From NCBI GenBank assembly GCA_028292565.1, contig JAQGMD010000343.1, positions 1 to 15,883 of the forward strand: a DNA stretch of 15,883 nucleotides, written 5' to 3'. Made by a program: the position numbers and the translations under genes. Below the pieces are notes generated by a model. It did no database searches and was not told the origin of the DNA. It saw only the letters and a program-made list of their open reading frames with translations. Source of the DNA: Burkholderia sp. GTDB taxonomy: Bacteria > Pseudomonadota > Gammaproteobacteria > Burkholderiales > Burkholderiaceae. Shown in pieces: positions 1-6,846 of the stretch. Positions within the stretch are counted from its first letter, which is position 1; every line of letters begins with the position of its first letter.

Positions 1-167
1 CGCTGCTCGGCGGTGACGGCGACGTCGTGGCCGATATCTTCCGCACTCGCGTACTGCGCCGTGGCAAAGGCAGCGAAGTGTGGGGCTGGGGCACCGCGTA
101 CGGCAAAGCACCTAACCAGGGCGCAACCGCGCCGGCACCTGCTGCGCAAGGAGATAAAAAATCATGA
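1..167 (+). CDS. formate dehydrogenase beta (Fe-S) subunit, C-terminal fragment
   Basis: This is the 3' end of a gene that starts upstream of the window; the first complete codon begins at base 3 and the TGA is 165-167. About 54 residues are visible. They include a segment with GDGDVVADIFRTRV and then SEVWGWGTAYGK, which resembles the C-terminus of the electron-transfer (4Fe-4S ferredoxin-type) beta subunit of respiratory FDH3-type formate dehydrogenases. The protein ends in an Ala/Pro-rich Lys-containing tail. No Fe-S cysteine motif lies in the visible part, so the call rests on this tail resemblance and on the neighbours (cytochrome b556 subunit and FdhD downstream). The stop codon overlaps the start of the next gene (ATGA), which indicates translational coupling in an fdh operon. 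The beta subunit normally passes electrons from the catalytic alpha subunit to the membrane cytochrome. Confidence 0.7.
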   Translation, partial: LLGGDGDVVADIFRTRVLRRGKGSEVWGWGTAYGKAPNQGATAPAPAAQGDKKS

Positions 168-388
168 TCCGTCTGACCCTGATTTGTATTTCAGCTGTGC
201 TGCTGGCTGCCTGCGGTGAATCTGACCAGACGCAATCCGCCAACCGCCACCTGCCTGACGTCGCGCCTTACCAGGGCGCGAAAAACGTGCATGTCGTCAA
301 AGGTTGGGCGCCCGGCGACAAGAAGGCGTGGGAAACCCAGTTGCGTAACCGTGCGCAAACCCAGAACGAATACGTCAAAGTAAACTGA
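164..388 (+). CDS. small lipoprotein of the formate dehydrogenase operon
   Basis: A 74-residue protein whose ATG overlaps the stop of the preceding fdh gene. A GGAG-like ribosome site (AAGGAGAT) lies about 8 nt upstream. The N-terminus is a classic lipoprotein signal: one Arg, a hydrophobic stretch and the lipobox LLAAC with Cys17 as the predicted lipidated residue. The mature part is only about 57 residues, hydrophilic and rich in Asn, Gln and Lys, with no domain I recognise. Placement between the beta and gamma subunit genes suggests a role in assembly or stability of the periplasmic side of the dehydrogenase, but that is inference. The lipoprotein call is firm; the function is unknown. Confidence 0.85.
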   Translation: MIRLTLICISAVLLAACGESDQTQSANRHLPDVAPYQGAKNVHVVKGWAPGDKKAWETQLRNRAQTQNEYVKVN

Positions 389-410
389 CCGTACCGCGAG
401 AGGAAACATC

Positions 411-1571
411 ATGAAGAAATGGTTTGCCAGTCTCGCGTTCGGCATGTCACTGCTTGCCGGATCCGTCATGGCGCAGGGCAACGACGCGGCCAAGTCAGCA
501 CCGACCGCCGCTGCTCCTGTCGCCGCCGCTCCTGCTGCCGGCGCACCGAATGTGCAATCGGCCGATATTCTGAACATGGATCAGAACCAGGCCGAGCGCA
601 CTAAAGACCAGCCGGGCAATCTTGCTCCCACCTGGCGCATCGTCAAGGAAGGGCAGAAGCATTACTCCAGCCTGCCCGGTGCCGAGATGGGTGTGCTGAT
701 CCAGCCTAAGGCGCAGTTTCCCGGCCAGTCGCATGCGACTACCGCCGGTGAAGCATGGCGCCAGTACCGCAATGGCCCGCTGACCACCATCGGTGGCTGG
801 CTGCTGGTTGTGGCAATTGTCGGTATGGCTGCCGTGTACGTTCTTTTCGGGCCGTCGAAACTGAAGGGACCGAAGACCGGTCGCCTGATCCAGCGTTTTA
901 CGCCAGTTGAGCGTATCGCGCACTGGACGGTGGCAATCAGCTTCGTGGTACTGGCGATCACTGGCATCACGATGTTGTTCGGCAAGTACATTGTGCTGCC
1001 CGTTTTCGGCCACACGCTGTTCGGCTGGCTGGCTTATGCGTGCAAGAACGTCCACAACTTTGTCGGCCCGCTATTTACCGTGGCGACGATTGTGGTGTTC
1101 ATGATTTTCGTGAAAGACAACCTTCCGCATGCGTCTGACGTCAAATGGATAGCCCGCGCCGGCGGCGCGATCGGCAAGGGTCACGTCAGCTCCGGCCGCT
1201 TCAATGCCGGTGAGAAGTTCTGGTTCTGGGGCGGCGTGGTGGTGCTTGGCCTGATCATCAGCGCATCGGGATTCGTGCTCGACATGATCGTGCCGGGTAT
1301 CGAATACACCCGCGGCAACATGCAGGTGGCAAACATTATTCACCTGGTCGCCGCGGTACTGGTGACAGCTGCATCATTGGGCCACATCTACATGGGCACG
1401 ATCGGCATGGAAGGCTCGTATGCGGCTATGCGCACCGGTTATGTCGACGATACATGGGCACAAGAGCACCATGACCTGTGGTACGACGACATACAAAGCG
1501 GCAAGATAGCGCGTGTACGCGCACCGGAAGGCGCCCCGAAAACTGGTGGCGACCCGATCAAGGCTGTCTAA
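411..1571 (+). CDS. formate dehydrogenase gamma subunit, cytochrome b556
   Basis: A 386-residue protein of the FdnI/FdoI cytochrome b556 family. In this family the subunit anchors formate dehydrogenase in the inner membrane and carries electrons through b hemes to quinone. A GAGAGGAAAC ribosome site precedes the ATG. Residues 1-21 look like a cleaved signal peptide (ending VMAQG). Next come an Ala/Pro linker (about 30-46), a periplasmic segment (about 47-120), and membrane helices near 124-146, 172-190, 215-234, 272-292 and 307-328. Candidate heme-ligand histidines sit in helix contexts at His171 (RIAHW), His215 (NVHNF), His311 (IIHLV) and His325 (LGHIY). The protein is much longer than E. 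coli FdnI (about 217 aa) because of the N-terminal exported extension, which is usual for the proteobacterial FDH3-type gamma subunit. It is co-transcribed with its flanking genes (22-nt and 18-nt gaps). Confidence 0.93.
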   Translation: MKKWFASLAFGMSLLAGSVMAQGNDAAKSAPTAAAPVAAAPAAGAPNVQSADILNMDQNQAERTKDQPGNLAPTWRIVKEGQKHYSSLPGAEMGVLIQPKAQFPGQSHATTAGEAWRQYRNGPLTTIGGWLLVVAIVGMAAVYVLFGPSKLKGPKTGRLIQRFTPVERIAHWTVAISFVVLAITGITMLFGKYIVLPVFGHTLFGWLAYACKNVHNFVGPLFTVATIVVFMIFVKDNLPHASDVKWIARAGGAIGKGHVSSGRFNAGEKFWFWGGVVVLGLIISASGFVLDMIVPGIEYTRGNMQVANIIHLVAAVLVTAASLGHIYMGTIGMEGSYAAMRTGYVDDTWAQEHHDLWYDDIQSGKIARVRAPEGAPKTGGDPIKAV

Positions 1572-1589
1572 ATAGCAGGAGAATAAGGC

Positions 1590-1937
1590 ATGAAAAAGAT
1601 TACATTTGCACTGATGACCCTGGCGGTATCCGGCGCCGTGTTCGCGAAGCTTCCTCCTGCGCCGCCGGAAGCACAGGCTGCTGCGGATGCCGCCAAGCAC
1701 AAGACAGCGTGGGCTGATAAGGTTGCGGCTTACCAGTTGTGCCAGTCGCAGGACAAGGTCGCCAAGTTTTACTTCAAGACAAAGAACCCGAGTGGCAAAG
1801 CGTCAGGTGAGATCGCGGACTGCGCCGACCCTGGCCCATACGTACCGGCCCAGGCCGCTACAGCCCAGGTTGGGGTAGCCGATGCCAAGCCCGTACCGGC
1901 GGCCGGCAAACCAGAAGCACCTCCAGCAAAAAAATAG
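1590..1937 (+). CDS. small exported protein in fdh operon, function unknown
   Basis: A 115-residue protein that starts 18 nt after the cytochrome gene, with an AGGAGAATAAGGC ribosome site. It has a clear Sec signal peptide (MKK, hydrophobic core, cleavage near VFA|K at residue 19). The mature domain (about 20-85) contains Lys/Ala-rich helical sequence and two cysteines, Cys51 (YQLCQ) and Cys78 (ADCAD), which could form a disulfide in the periplasm. The C-terminal 30 residues are Ala/Pro/Lys-rich and probably disordered. I recognise no named family. The two-cysteine core and its position in the fdh operon suggest a periplasmic accessory factor for the dehydrogenase; this is inference. It ends 10 nt before the likely fdhD start. 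Confidence 0.8.
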   Translation: MKKITFALMTLAVSGAVFAKLPPAPPEAQAAADAAKHKTAWADKVAAYQLCQSQDKVAKFYFKTKNPSGKASGEIADCADPGPYVPAQAATAQVGVADAKPVPAAGKPEAPPAKK

Positions 1938-1947
1938 ATTCAACACG

Positions 1948-2793
1948 ATGCAACGCCGACCTCTCCTCTCCAATTCAACGATCCATCTGACTCAAGAGGT
2001 TGAGGTGATGGATGAAAAAGGCCGGCTCTCGACCATTTCCATCCCTGCCGAACGGCCGCTGACCGTCTATGTCGACAAGCGTGAGCTGGTTACACTGATG
2101 ACGCTCGGCGGCGCGCCGGAGGCATTGACGCTCGGCTACCTGCGTAACCAGCGCCTCGTCAAATCGATCGACGACGTCGAATCGGTGCAGGTCGACTGGG
2201 CGGTTGAAGCGGTGGCGGTCAAGACCCGCCACGGCATCAGCGATATCGAAGAGCGCACCGCGAAGCGCGTGGTGACGACCGGTTGCGGCCAGGGTTCGGT
2301 ATTCGGCGGATTGATGGATGAAGTCGATACCATCAACCTGCCGGAAGATGCACGCATGACCCAGTCGACGCTCTACAAGATCGTCGACACCATCCGCACC
2401 CAGCAATCCATCTATAAACAAGCCGGCTCGGTTCACGGTTGCGCGCTGTTTTCCTCCGACGGCGAGATGTTGTACTTCGTCGAAGACGTGGGCCGCCACA
2501 ATGCGGTCGACTCGATCGCCGGGAAAATGTGGCTGGACGAGGTCAGCGGGGGCGACAAGATTTTCTACACCACCGGCCGACTGACCTCCGAGATGGTGAT
2601 CAAGGGCGCGCAAATGGGAATTCCATTCCTGCTTTCGCGCTCTGGCACGACGCAGATGGGGCACATGGTGGGCGAACGCGTCGGCATGTCCTTGCTGGCG
2701 CGCTGTACCGGTAAACACTTCCTGTTATTGACCGGCAAGGAACGGCTGGTGTTTGAGCCGCATTTGTTCGACGCGGCGCTTCGGATCGCCTGA
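1948..2793 (+). CDS. fdhD: FdhD, sulfurtransferase for the formate dehydrogenase Mo/W cofactor
   Basis: A 281-residue FdhD family protein (E. coli FdhD is 277 aa). FdhD carries sulfur from the cysteine desulfurase IscS to the bis-MGD cofactor of formate dehydrogenase, and without it the enzyme is inactive. Recognisable segments are ERPLTVYVDKRELVTLMTLG (about 35-54), TGCGQGS (111-117), the SVHGCALF region, VGRHNAVDSIAGK, YTTGRLTSEMVIK and SRSGTTQMG. The cysteine loop has only one Cys (Cys113; CGQG), where E. coli has CxxC. I chose ATG 1948 because it gives family length and lies 10 nt after the previous stop. ATG 2008 (261 aa) is a serious alternative, since AAGAGG lies 8 nt before it while 1948 has no clear ribosome site. 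A longer in-frame start at 1882 would overlap the upstream gene and is unlikely. Confidence 0.93.
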   Translation: MQRRPLLSNSTIHLTQEVEVMDEKGRLSTISIPAERPLTVYVDKRELVTLMTLGGAPEALTLGYLRNQRLVKSIDDVESVQVDWAVEAVAVKTRHGISDIEERTAKRVVTTGCGQGSVFGGLMDEVDTINLPEDARMTQSTLYKIVDTIRTQQSIYKQAGSVHGCALFSSDGEMLYFVEDVGRHNAVDSIAGKMWLDEVSGGDKIFYTTGRLTSEMVIKGAQMGIPFLLSRSGTTQMGHMVGERVGMSLLARCTGKHFLLLTGKERLVFEPHLFDAALRIA

Positions 2794-2822
2794 CGTATCT
2801 CGTCGCCCATATAAATCACTGT

Positions 2823-2841
2823 CGCCGGCCATCGGCCGGCG
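2823..2841. terminator. perfect 8-bp GC hairpin after fdhD
   Basis: CGCCGGCC, then ATC, then GGCCGGCG forms a perfect 8-bp stem with a 3-nt loop 30 nt downstream of the fdhD stop. There is no T-run after it, so it is a weak intrinsic-terminator candidate. It may instead attenuate transcription or protect the 3' end between the fdh genes and the transporter genes. Confidence 0.4.
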
Positions 2842-2930
2842 CATGAGTACGGTCTGTCGGCATCGCACTTCGTGCAGTAAACCGCAAACCTCTCGACAAT
2901 TCCGAAACCTCTTAGTACTGTGGCGTCACC

Positions 2931-3635
2931 ATGCATTTCACCGAAGCCATCCGGCATGCATTTGCCCTCCTCTTTTCAGGCGACGCCGCCCTATGGCAAA
3001 TCATCTGGGTGTCCCTGAAAACTTCGATCGTTGCATTGTTGATCGCAACGCCGGTCGCCGTGCTCGCGGGATATCTGGTTGCGACCCGCTCTTTCGCTGG
3101 TCGCCGCATCGTCATCTGGTTGATCCAGGCAACCCTGTCGCTGCCGACCGTGCTGATCGGCTTGCTGTTGTACCTGATGCTGACCCGTCACGGCCCGCTG
3201 GGCGGTTTGCAATGGCTGTTCTCGCAACCGGCCATCATTGCCGGGCAAGTCATCGTCGCCCTTCCCGTACTGACTGCATTCACCTTTGCTGCGGTACAGG
3301 CGGCCGATCCACGGCTGGCTGAAACGGCAATCACGCTGGGCGCATCGCGCTGGCGGGTCATGTTCACGGTGCTGCATGAATCGCGCTTCGGTGTGATGGC
3401 CGCGGTAACGCAAGGTTACGGTCGTGTGATCTCCGAAGTCGGCTGCGCGATTATGGTCGGCGGCAATATTGCGGGCGAGACCCGGACCATCACCACCGCA
3501 ATCGCACTGGAAACCAGTAAAGGCGAATTTGCGCAAGGCATCGCCCTTGGCTTCGTGCTGATCGTGATTGCCCTCGCGATCAACGCGGCCCTTGTCCTGC
3601 TGCAGGGCGATGCACGTCCGGCGCGAGGCATATGA
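2931..3635 (+). CDS. tupB: tungstate-type ABC transporter, permease
   Basis: A 234-residue inner-membrane permease of the binding-protein-dependent transport family. Hydrophobic helices lie near 24-50, 60-83, 100-122, 155-178 and 203-226. The cytoplasmic coupling (EAA-type) loop is visible at 131-148 (ETAITLGASRWRVMFTVL). The sequence GNIAGETRTITTAIALE near 178-194 is typical of the TupB/molybdate-like oxyanion permeases. It would form the channel with the ATPase and receive substrate from the periplasmic binding protein, both encoded immediately downstream. Its stop overlaps the next start (ATGA), so the two are coupled. The ribosome site is weak. The tungstate assignment depends mainly on the binding protein; sulfate- or molybdate-type transport cannot be excluded from this gene alone. 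Confidence 0.87.
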   Translation: MHFTEAIRHAFALLFSGDAALWQIIWVSLKTSIVALLIATPVAVLAGYLVATRSFAGRRIVIWLIQATLSLPTVLIGLLLYLMLTRHGPLGGLQWLFSQPAIIAGQVIVALPVLTAFTFAAVQAADPRLAETAITLGASRWRVMFTVLHESRFGVMAAVTQGYGRVISEVGCAIMVGGNIAGETRTITTAIALETSKGEFAQGIALGFVLIVIALAINAALVLLQGDARPARGI

Positions 3636-4315
3636 TGGCGCCTATGTTATCGATCCGGAATTTGCGGAAAAGTTATCGCGACCGGCTGCTGCTGGACATC
3701 GATACGCTCACCATACAGCCCGCAACCGCCTATGTGCTGACCGGAGCCAACGGCGCCGGCAAGAGCACTTTCCTGCGTATCTGCGCCGGACTCGAGTCGG
3801 CGGAAATGTCCGAAGCAAGCTTCAACGGTGAGGCCGTGCAAATGGCGCCCTACCCCCGCATATTGCGGGAAGCGATCGTCTATGTGCACCAGCACCCGGT
3901 CATGTTCTCCACCAGCGTCGCGCACAATATCGGCTACGGCCTGGTTGCGCGCGGCGTGCCGAAGTCAGGCGTCGCACGGCGCGTCGAGGAAGCAATGGCC
4001 TGGGCAGGCGTCAGCCACCTGCGTGACAGTGATCCGAACACACTCTCCGGTGGCGAGAAGCAACGCATTGCTCTGGCACGCGCGAGGATACTGGAACCGA
4101 AACTGCTGCTGCTGGATGAGCCGACCTCAAACCTCGATGGCGCGGCGCGGGAGCAGGTCATCGCGTTGATCCCGACATTGACCGCGGCGGGAAGCAGCGT
4201 GATCATGGCCTGTCATGACCGGGACCTGATTGCCCTGCCCGGCGTGCAGCGGCTAAAACTGAGGGATGGCCGACTGCAGACGCGGCAGCGGCAAATCCCG
4301 ATACGCGCGGTATAG
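3632..4315 (+). CDS. tupC: tungstate-type ABC transporter, ATP-binding subunit
   Basis: A 227-residue ABC ATPase with all core motifs: Walker A GANGAGKST (38-46), Q-loop Gln87 (VHQHP), signature LSGGEKQ (138-144), Walker B LLLLDEP (158-164), and switch His195 (ACHD). This is a minimal cassette without the C-terminal oxyanion-binding (MOP) domain found in ModC, which fits TupC. The start is ambiguous among ATG 3632, 3635 and 3644; GAGG at 3625-3628 fits 3632 or 3635, and 3632 gives the usual ATGA overlap with the permease gene. It hydrolyses ATP at the cytoplasmic face to drive import. It is followed after 27 nt by the binding-protein gene. Confidence 0.9.
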   Translation: MMAPMLSIRNLRKSYRDRLLLDIDTLTIQPATAYVLTGANGAGKSTFLRICAGLESAEMSEASFNGEAVQMAPYPRILREAIVYVHQHPVMFSTSVAHNIGYGLVARGVPKSGVARRVEEAMAWAGVSHLRDSDPNTLSGGEKQRIALARARILEPKLLLLDEPTSNLDGAAREQVIALIPTLTAAGSSVIMACHDRDLIALPGVQRLKLRDGRLQTRQRQIPIRAV

Positions 4316-4342
4316 TTCATCGCCTCCACCGGAATCATTCCC

Positions 4343-5158
4343 ATGCCTTCTTTCATTTCCCGCTGCGCCGCCTTGCTTGCGACGGCAGCGCTGTTCACGC
4401 CACTCGTACAGGCACAGCAAGTCCTGCGCCTGTCCACCACCACCAGCACCGAAAACTCCGGCTTACTGAAGTACCTGCTGCCCGAATTCGAGAAGCAGGC
4501 CAACCTGAAGGTGCATGTGATTGCGGTCGGCACCGGCAAGGCGCTGGAGCTGGCGAAGAACGGCGACGTCGATGTGACGCTCGTGCATGCGCGCGCGTCC
4601 GAGGACAAGTTTGTGGCGGAAGGCCATGGCGTGGACCGGCGCAACGTGATGTATAACGACTTTATCGTGGTCGGGCCGGTCACCGACCCGGCGGGCATCA
4701 AGGGGTCGAACGACGTGCTGGCGGCATTTGCAAAAATCGCAAAGAGCGGGGCGAAATTCATTTCGCGCGGCGACAATTCCGGCACCGACCAGATGGAAAG
4801 GGCGTATTGGAAAGCCGCCGGAGCCAGGCCTTCGGGCAGCGCATATATCTCCGCCGGACTAGGGATGGGCGAGGTGTTAAACATGGCCGCCGAATTGCAG
4901 GCCTATACGCTGACCGATCGCGCGACTTACGTCGCCTACCGCGCCAGGACCGACCTGATGGTGGCGGTCGAGGGCGATGCGCGCATGTTCAACCCTTACG
5001 GCATCATCGCGGTCAATCCGGCGAAATATAAAGACATCAATTACAAGGGTGCGACCCGGCTGATCGAATGGATTACATCCGAGGCAGGGCAGAAGAAAAT
5101 TGCCGCGTTCCGGGTGAACGGGCAGCAGTTGTTCTTTCCGAACGCGTCGAAACAATGA
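4343..5158 (+). CDS. tupA: tungstate-binding periplasmic protein
   Basis: A 271-residue periplasmic solute-binding protein. A signal peptide ends near VQA|QQ (residue 24). The mature protein begins with the TTTST segment (32-36), a hallmark of TupA-family tungstate-binding proteins. Next come VGTGKALELAKNGDVDVTLVH (62-82), the NDFIVVGP segment (105-112) and SRGDNSGTDQME (141-152), all matching the TupA pattern. The family binds tungstate with very high affinity and discriminates against molybdate, but specificity cannot be proved by reading sequence; a molybdate or mixed oxyanion function remains possible. It is the last gene of the permease-ATPase-binding protein set, and a strong hairpin follows its stop by about 12 nt. 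Confidence 0.88.
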   Translation: MPSFISRCAALLATAALFTPLVQAQQVLRLSTTTSTENSGLLKYLLPEFEKQANLKVHVIAVGTGKALELAKNGDVDVTLVHARASEDKFVAEGHGVDRRNVMYNDFIVVGPVTDPAGIKGSNDVLAAFAKIAKSGAKFISRGDNSGTDQMERAYWKAAGARPSGSAYISAGLGMGEVLNMAAELQAYTLTDRATYVAYRARTDLMVAVEGDARMFNPYGIIAVNPAKYKDINYKGATRLIEWITSEAGQKKIAAFRVNGQQLFFPNASKQ

Positions 5159-5169
5159 TGCGGAATGGT

Positions 5170-5214
5170 GGGTGCGCCGTGCGCACCTGATCTACGGGTG
5201 CGCACGGCGCACCC
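5170..5214. terminator. 18-bp perfect hairpin, also a REP-like double palindrome
   Basis: The arms GGGTGCGCCGTGCGCACC (5170-5187) and its exact complement (5197-5214) flank a 9-nt loop. Each arm is itself a small palindrome (GGTGCGC, 3 nt, GCGCACC), so the site looks like two inverted REP-like units. It sits between the convergent ends of tupA and the lipoprotein gene and would end transcription or shield messages from both sides. No long T-run is seen. Confidence 0.6.
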
Positions 5215-5246
5215 TGCGGCATCGCTCAACACTAGCGAAGCGCCAG

Positions 5247-5606
5247 TTACTTTTGCTCGTTGACCGTAGCCGGCGTCGAATGATTATTCACCTGCCCCGC
5301 CAGTGGCATGTTTGCGGATTCCTCTTTCTTGCTTAATTCCTTGGGCGTAGCCTGAGTCGGCCCATCCGCGTCGCTGGTTTTGGTTGCTGGCGGTGGTGGT
5401 TCGGGCTTGATTGCCGCATCGGAAGGGGGCAACGCCCCAGGCGGCGCAGCGACCGAAGACTGGCTGGATGAAGTCACCGAAGCGCCGGAAGTCGATGAAG
5501 CTCCGGAAGTGGACGTCTGCGGCGTGGGCGCGTCGGCCTTCTGGCAGCCGGCCAGCAATAGCATCAGCCCGGCAGAAGCGGCAATTGCTCCAAAAGTCTT
5601 AGTCAT
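5247..5606 (-). CDS. Pro/Ser/Thr-rich lipoprotein, function unknown
   Basis: A 119-residue lipoprotein. I chose the start at 5606 because ACGAGGTAAAC gives a good ribosome site and because the signal begins MTKTFGAIAAS, leading to the lipobox LLAGC (Cys about residue 20). A longer reading from 5693 would put 29 non-signal residues in front. The mature part is low complexity: Ser/Thr/Gly-Ala tracts, then Pro-rich (PEPPPPATK), then a Lys/Glu/Asn-rich tail ending NEQK, so it is probably disordered on the periplasmic face of a membrane. No domain is recognised. It is divergent from the PfpI-family gene and shares a 176-nt intergenic region with it. Confidence 0.75.
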   Translation of the reverse strand: MTKTFGAIAASAGLMLLLAGCQKADAPTPQTSTSGASSTSGASVTSSSQSSVAAPPGALPPSDAAIKPEPPPPATKTSDADGPTQATPKELSKKEESANMPLAGQVNNHSTPATVNEQK

Positions 5607-5629
5607 GTTTACCTCGTGATAAGTGATCG

Positions 5630-5660
5630 TTGACAAGTTTGTAGCTTTTTGACTTGTGAA
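5630..5660. promoter_or_regulatory. inverted repeat between divergent genes, possible operator/promoter
   Basis: TTGACAAGT (5630-5638) and ACTTGTGAA (5652-5660) form an inverted repeat with one mismatch and a 13-nt spacer. The left arm contains a perfect TTGACA that could be a -35 box on the plus strand, but no good -10 lies 16-18 nt away. It lies in the shared upstream region of the lipoprotein and PfpI-family genes, so it could be an operator for either. Confidence 0.3.
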
Positions 5661-5782
5661 CGACGGGCGAGTTCTTTCCACGGAAAAAATCACACCTGCT
5701 TTTGATGCAAAGCAAGTGCCCGCGCGACCGAACTTTTCCGATGCCGTTTAATCAACTCCTGATACATCTTCAGGAGAACAGC

Positions 5783-6409
5783 ATGGAACAACATCCAACG
5801 CAACAACCGCCAGGTCAGACACTGGAAGGCATGGTCATCGCCATTCTCGTTACCGATGGCTTCGAGCAAGTTGAATTCACCGAGCCCAAAAAAGCCCTCG
5901 AGGCGGCAGGCGCGATGACCAGGGTAATTTCGGAGAAGCGCGGCAAGGTGCAGGGATTCAACCACGACACCAAAGCCGACCAGTTCGACGTCGACCTGAC
6001 GTTCGAGGAAGCCGACCCGAAAGATTTCGATGCGGTGATGCTGCCGGGCGGCGTCTTCAATTCGGACCAGATCCGCATCATCCTCGAAGCGCAGCGCATC
6101 GTGCAGGGGATACAAAATGACGGCAAACCGATTGCAGTCATTTGCCACGCCCCATGGCTGCTGGTCTCGGCCGGCCTGGTGAAGGGCAGGACACTGACCA
6201 GCTGGCCGTCGCTGCAGGACGACATCCGCAACGCCGGCGCCAACTGGGTCGACAAGGAAGTGGTGGTCGACGGCAACTGGGTGAGCAGCCGCAAGCCGGC
6301 CGATCTTCCGGCATTCAACCAGAAGATGGTCGAAGTGATCGAACAAAGGAAGCAGGAACGCCTGCGTGGGACCGAAGATCAGAACGCCGTCGGGATCGCC
6401 GGCAGCTAG
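5783..6409 (+). CDS. PfpI/DJ-1 family (class I glutamine amidotransferase-like) protein
   Basis: A 208-residue member of the PfpI/DJ-1 superfamily, whose bacterial members (YhbO-like) are described as stress proteins with deglycase, protease or chaperone-like activity. Start 5783 has a strong ribosome site (CAGGAGAACAGC); the frame stays open to 5702 but without support. The nucleophile motif is VICHAPWLL with Cys121 and His122. An early acidic segment DGFEQVE (25-31) supplies the conserved glutamate, and MLPGG (86-90) is the typical loop. The tail from about 188 is charged and variable. The real substrate is unknown. Confidence 0.88.
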   Translation: MEQHPTQQPPGQTLEGMVIAILVTDGFEQVEFTEPKKALEAAGAMTRVISEKRGKVQGFNHDTKADQFDVDLTFEEADPKDFDAVMLPGGVFNSDQIRIILEAQRIVQGIQNDGKPIAVICHAPWLLVSAGLVKGRTLTSWPSLQDDIRNAGANWVDKEVVVDGNWVSSRKPADLPAFNQKMVEVIEQRKQERLRGTEDQNAVGIAGS

Positions 6410-6427
6410 TACTTCCTCACTGCTTAC

Positions 6428-6456
6428 GCAGGGTGGGCACGCGGTGCCCACCCTGC
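6428..6456. terminator. 13-bp perfect hairpin between convergent genes
   Basis: GCAGGGTGGGCAC (6428-6440) and its complement (6444-6456) form a 13-bp stem with a GCG loop, 19 nt after the PfpI-family stop and 10 nt from the dodecin stop on the other strand. It fits a bidirectional terminator, and its GGTGGGC core resembles the REP-like palindrome at 5170-5214. Confidence 0.6.
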
Positions 6457-6466
6457 CAGTTCTCAA

Positions 6467-6667
6467 TCAGTCGAGGATAAAGGACACCTTCGTAATGACG
6501 CGATAGCTGACGACTTTATCGTTATCCACCATCGCTTCAAAGTCTTTGACATAGACGGACTTGATACCGTGGACGGATTTGCTCGCCTTGGCGATTGCCG
6601 TGGACACAGCGTCCTCCCAGCTGGTGGGGGATTCGGCAATCAATTCGATGACTTTCACTATGGACAT
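6467..6667 (-). CDS. dodecin (flavin-binding storage protein family)
   Basis: A 66-residue protein matching dodecin in length and pattern: VKVIELIAESPTSWEDAV at the N-terminus, a single helix (about 16-32), and the strand pair ending YRVITKVSFILD. Dodecins assemble into hollow dodecamers that bind flavins (or CoA in some) and are thought to buffer free flavin. The start at 6667 is set by a perfect GGAGG 5 nt upstream; 6688 is an in-frame alternative. At the usual flavin-stacking tryptophan position this protein appears to have Tyr39 (SVYVK), so its ligand or affinity may differ. It lies convergent to the PfpI-family gene, with a hairpin between them. Confidence 0.9.
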   Translation of the reverse strand: MSIVKVIELIAESPTSWEDAVSTAIAKASKSVHGIKSVYVKDFEAMVDNDKVVSYRVITKVSFILD

Positions 6668-6761
6668 GTCGGCCTCCATGGGCACCACGTGAGGTGCCGC
6701 ATCAATGGAAAGATAATGAAAAGAAACGGCGCATGGCGGTGAGCCGATACGCCGTCTTTAG

Positions 6762-6790
6762 AGCATAGGAAGCATTGCCCGACCCGGCAA
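6762..6790 (-). promoter_or_regulatory. candidate sigma70 promoter for dodecin
   Basis: On the minus strand TTGCCG (6790-6785) and TATGCT (6767-6762) are separated by exactly 17 nt, each matching the consensus at 4 of 6 bases. It lies about 95 nt upstream of the dodecin start, in the gap after the MgtC-type gene. This is a weak prediction by pattern only. Confidence 0.3.
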
Positions 6791-6846
6791 GATCCATATC
6801 AATTGGCGCTAACCCGGGCCGCGGGGATGACGGCAGACCGGGAGGA

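Noticed and set aside
2794..2930. Molybdenum/tungsten cofactor riboswitch or ModE site before the permease gene
   Set aside because: I looked for a multi-stem Moco-type aptamer and a TATA-rich ModE dyad because of the context. Only a simple 8-bp hairpin is present.
4213..4884. Long open frame on the minus strand opposite the tungstate-binding protein gene
   Set aside because: It lies antisense to a clear signal-peptide-bearing binding protein, has no ribosome site or recognisable domain, and is the kind of shadow frame expected in GC-rich DNA.
5690..6466. 258-codon open frame on the minus strand
   Set aside because: It is antisense to the PfpI-family gene, whose catalytic motif is intact; no start signal was found.
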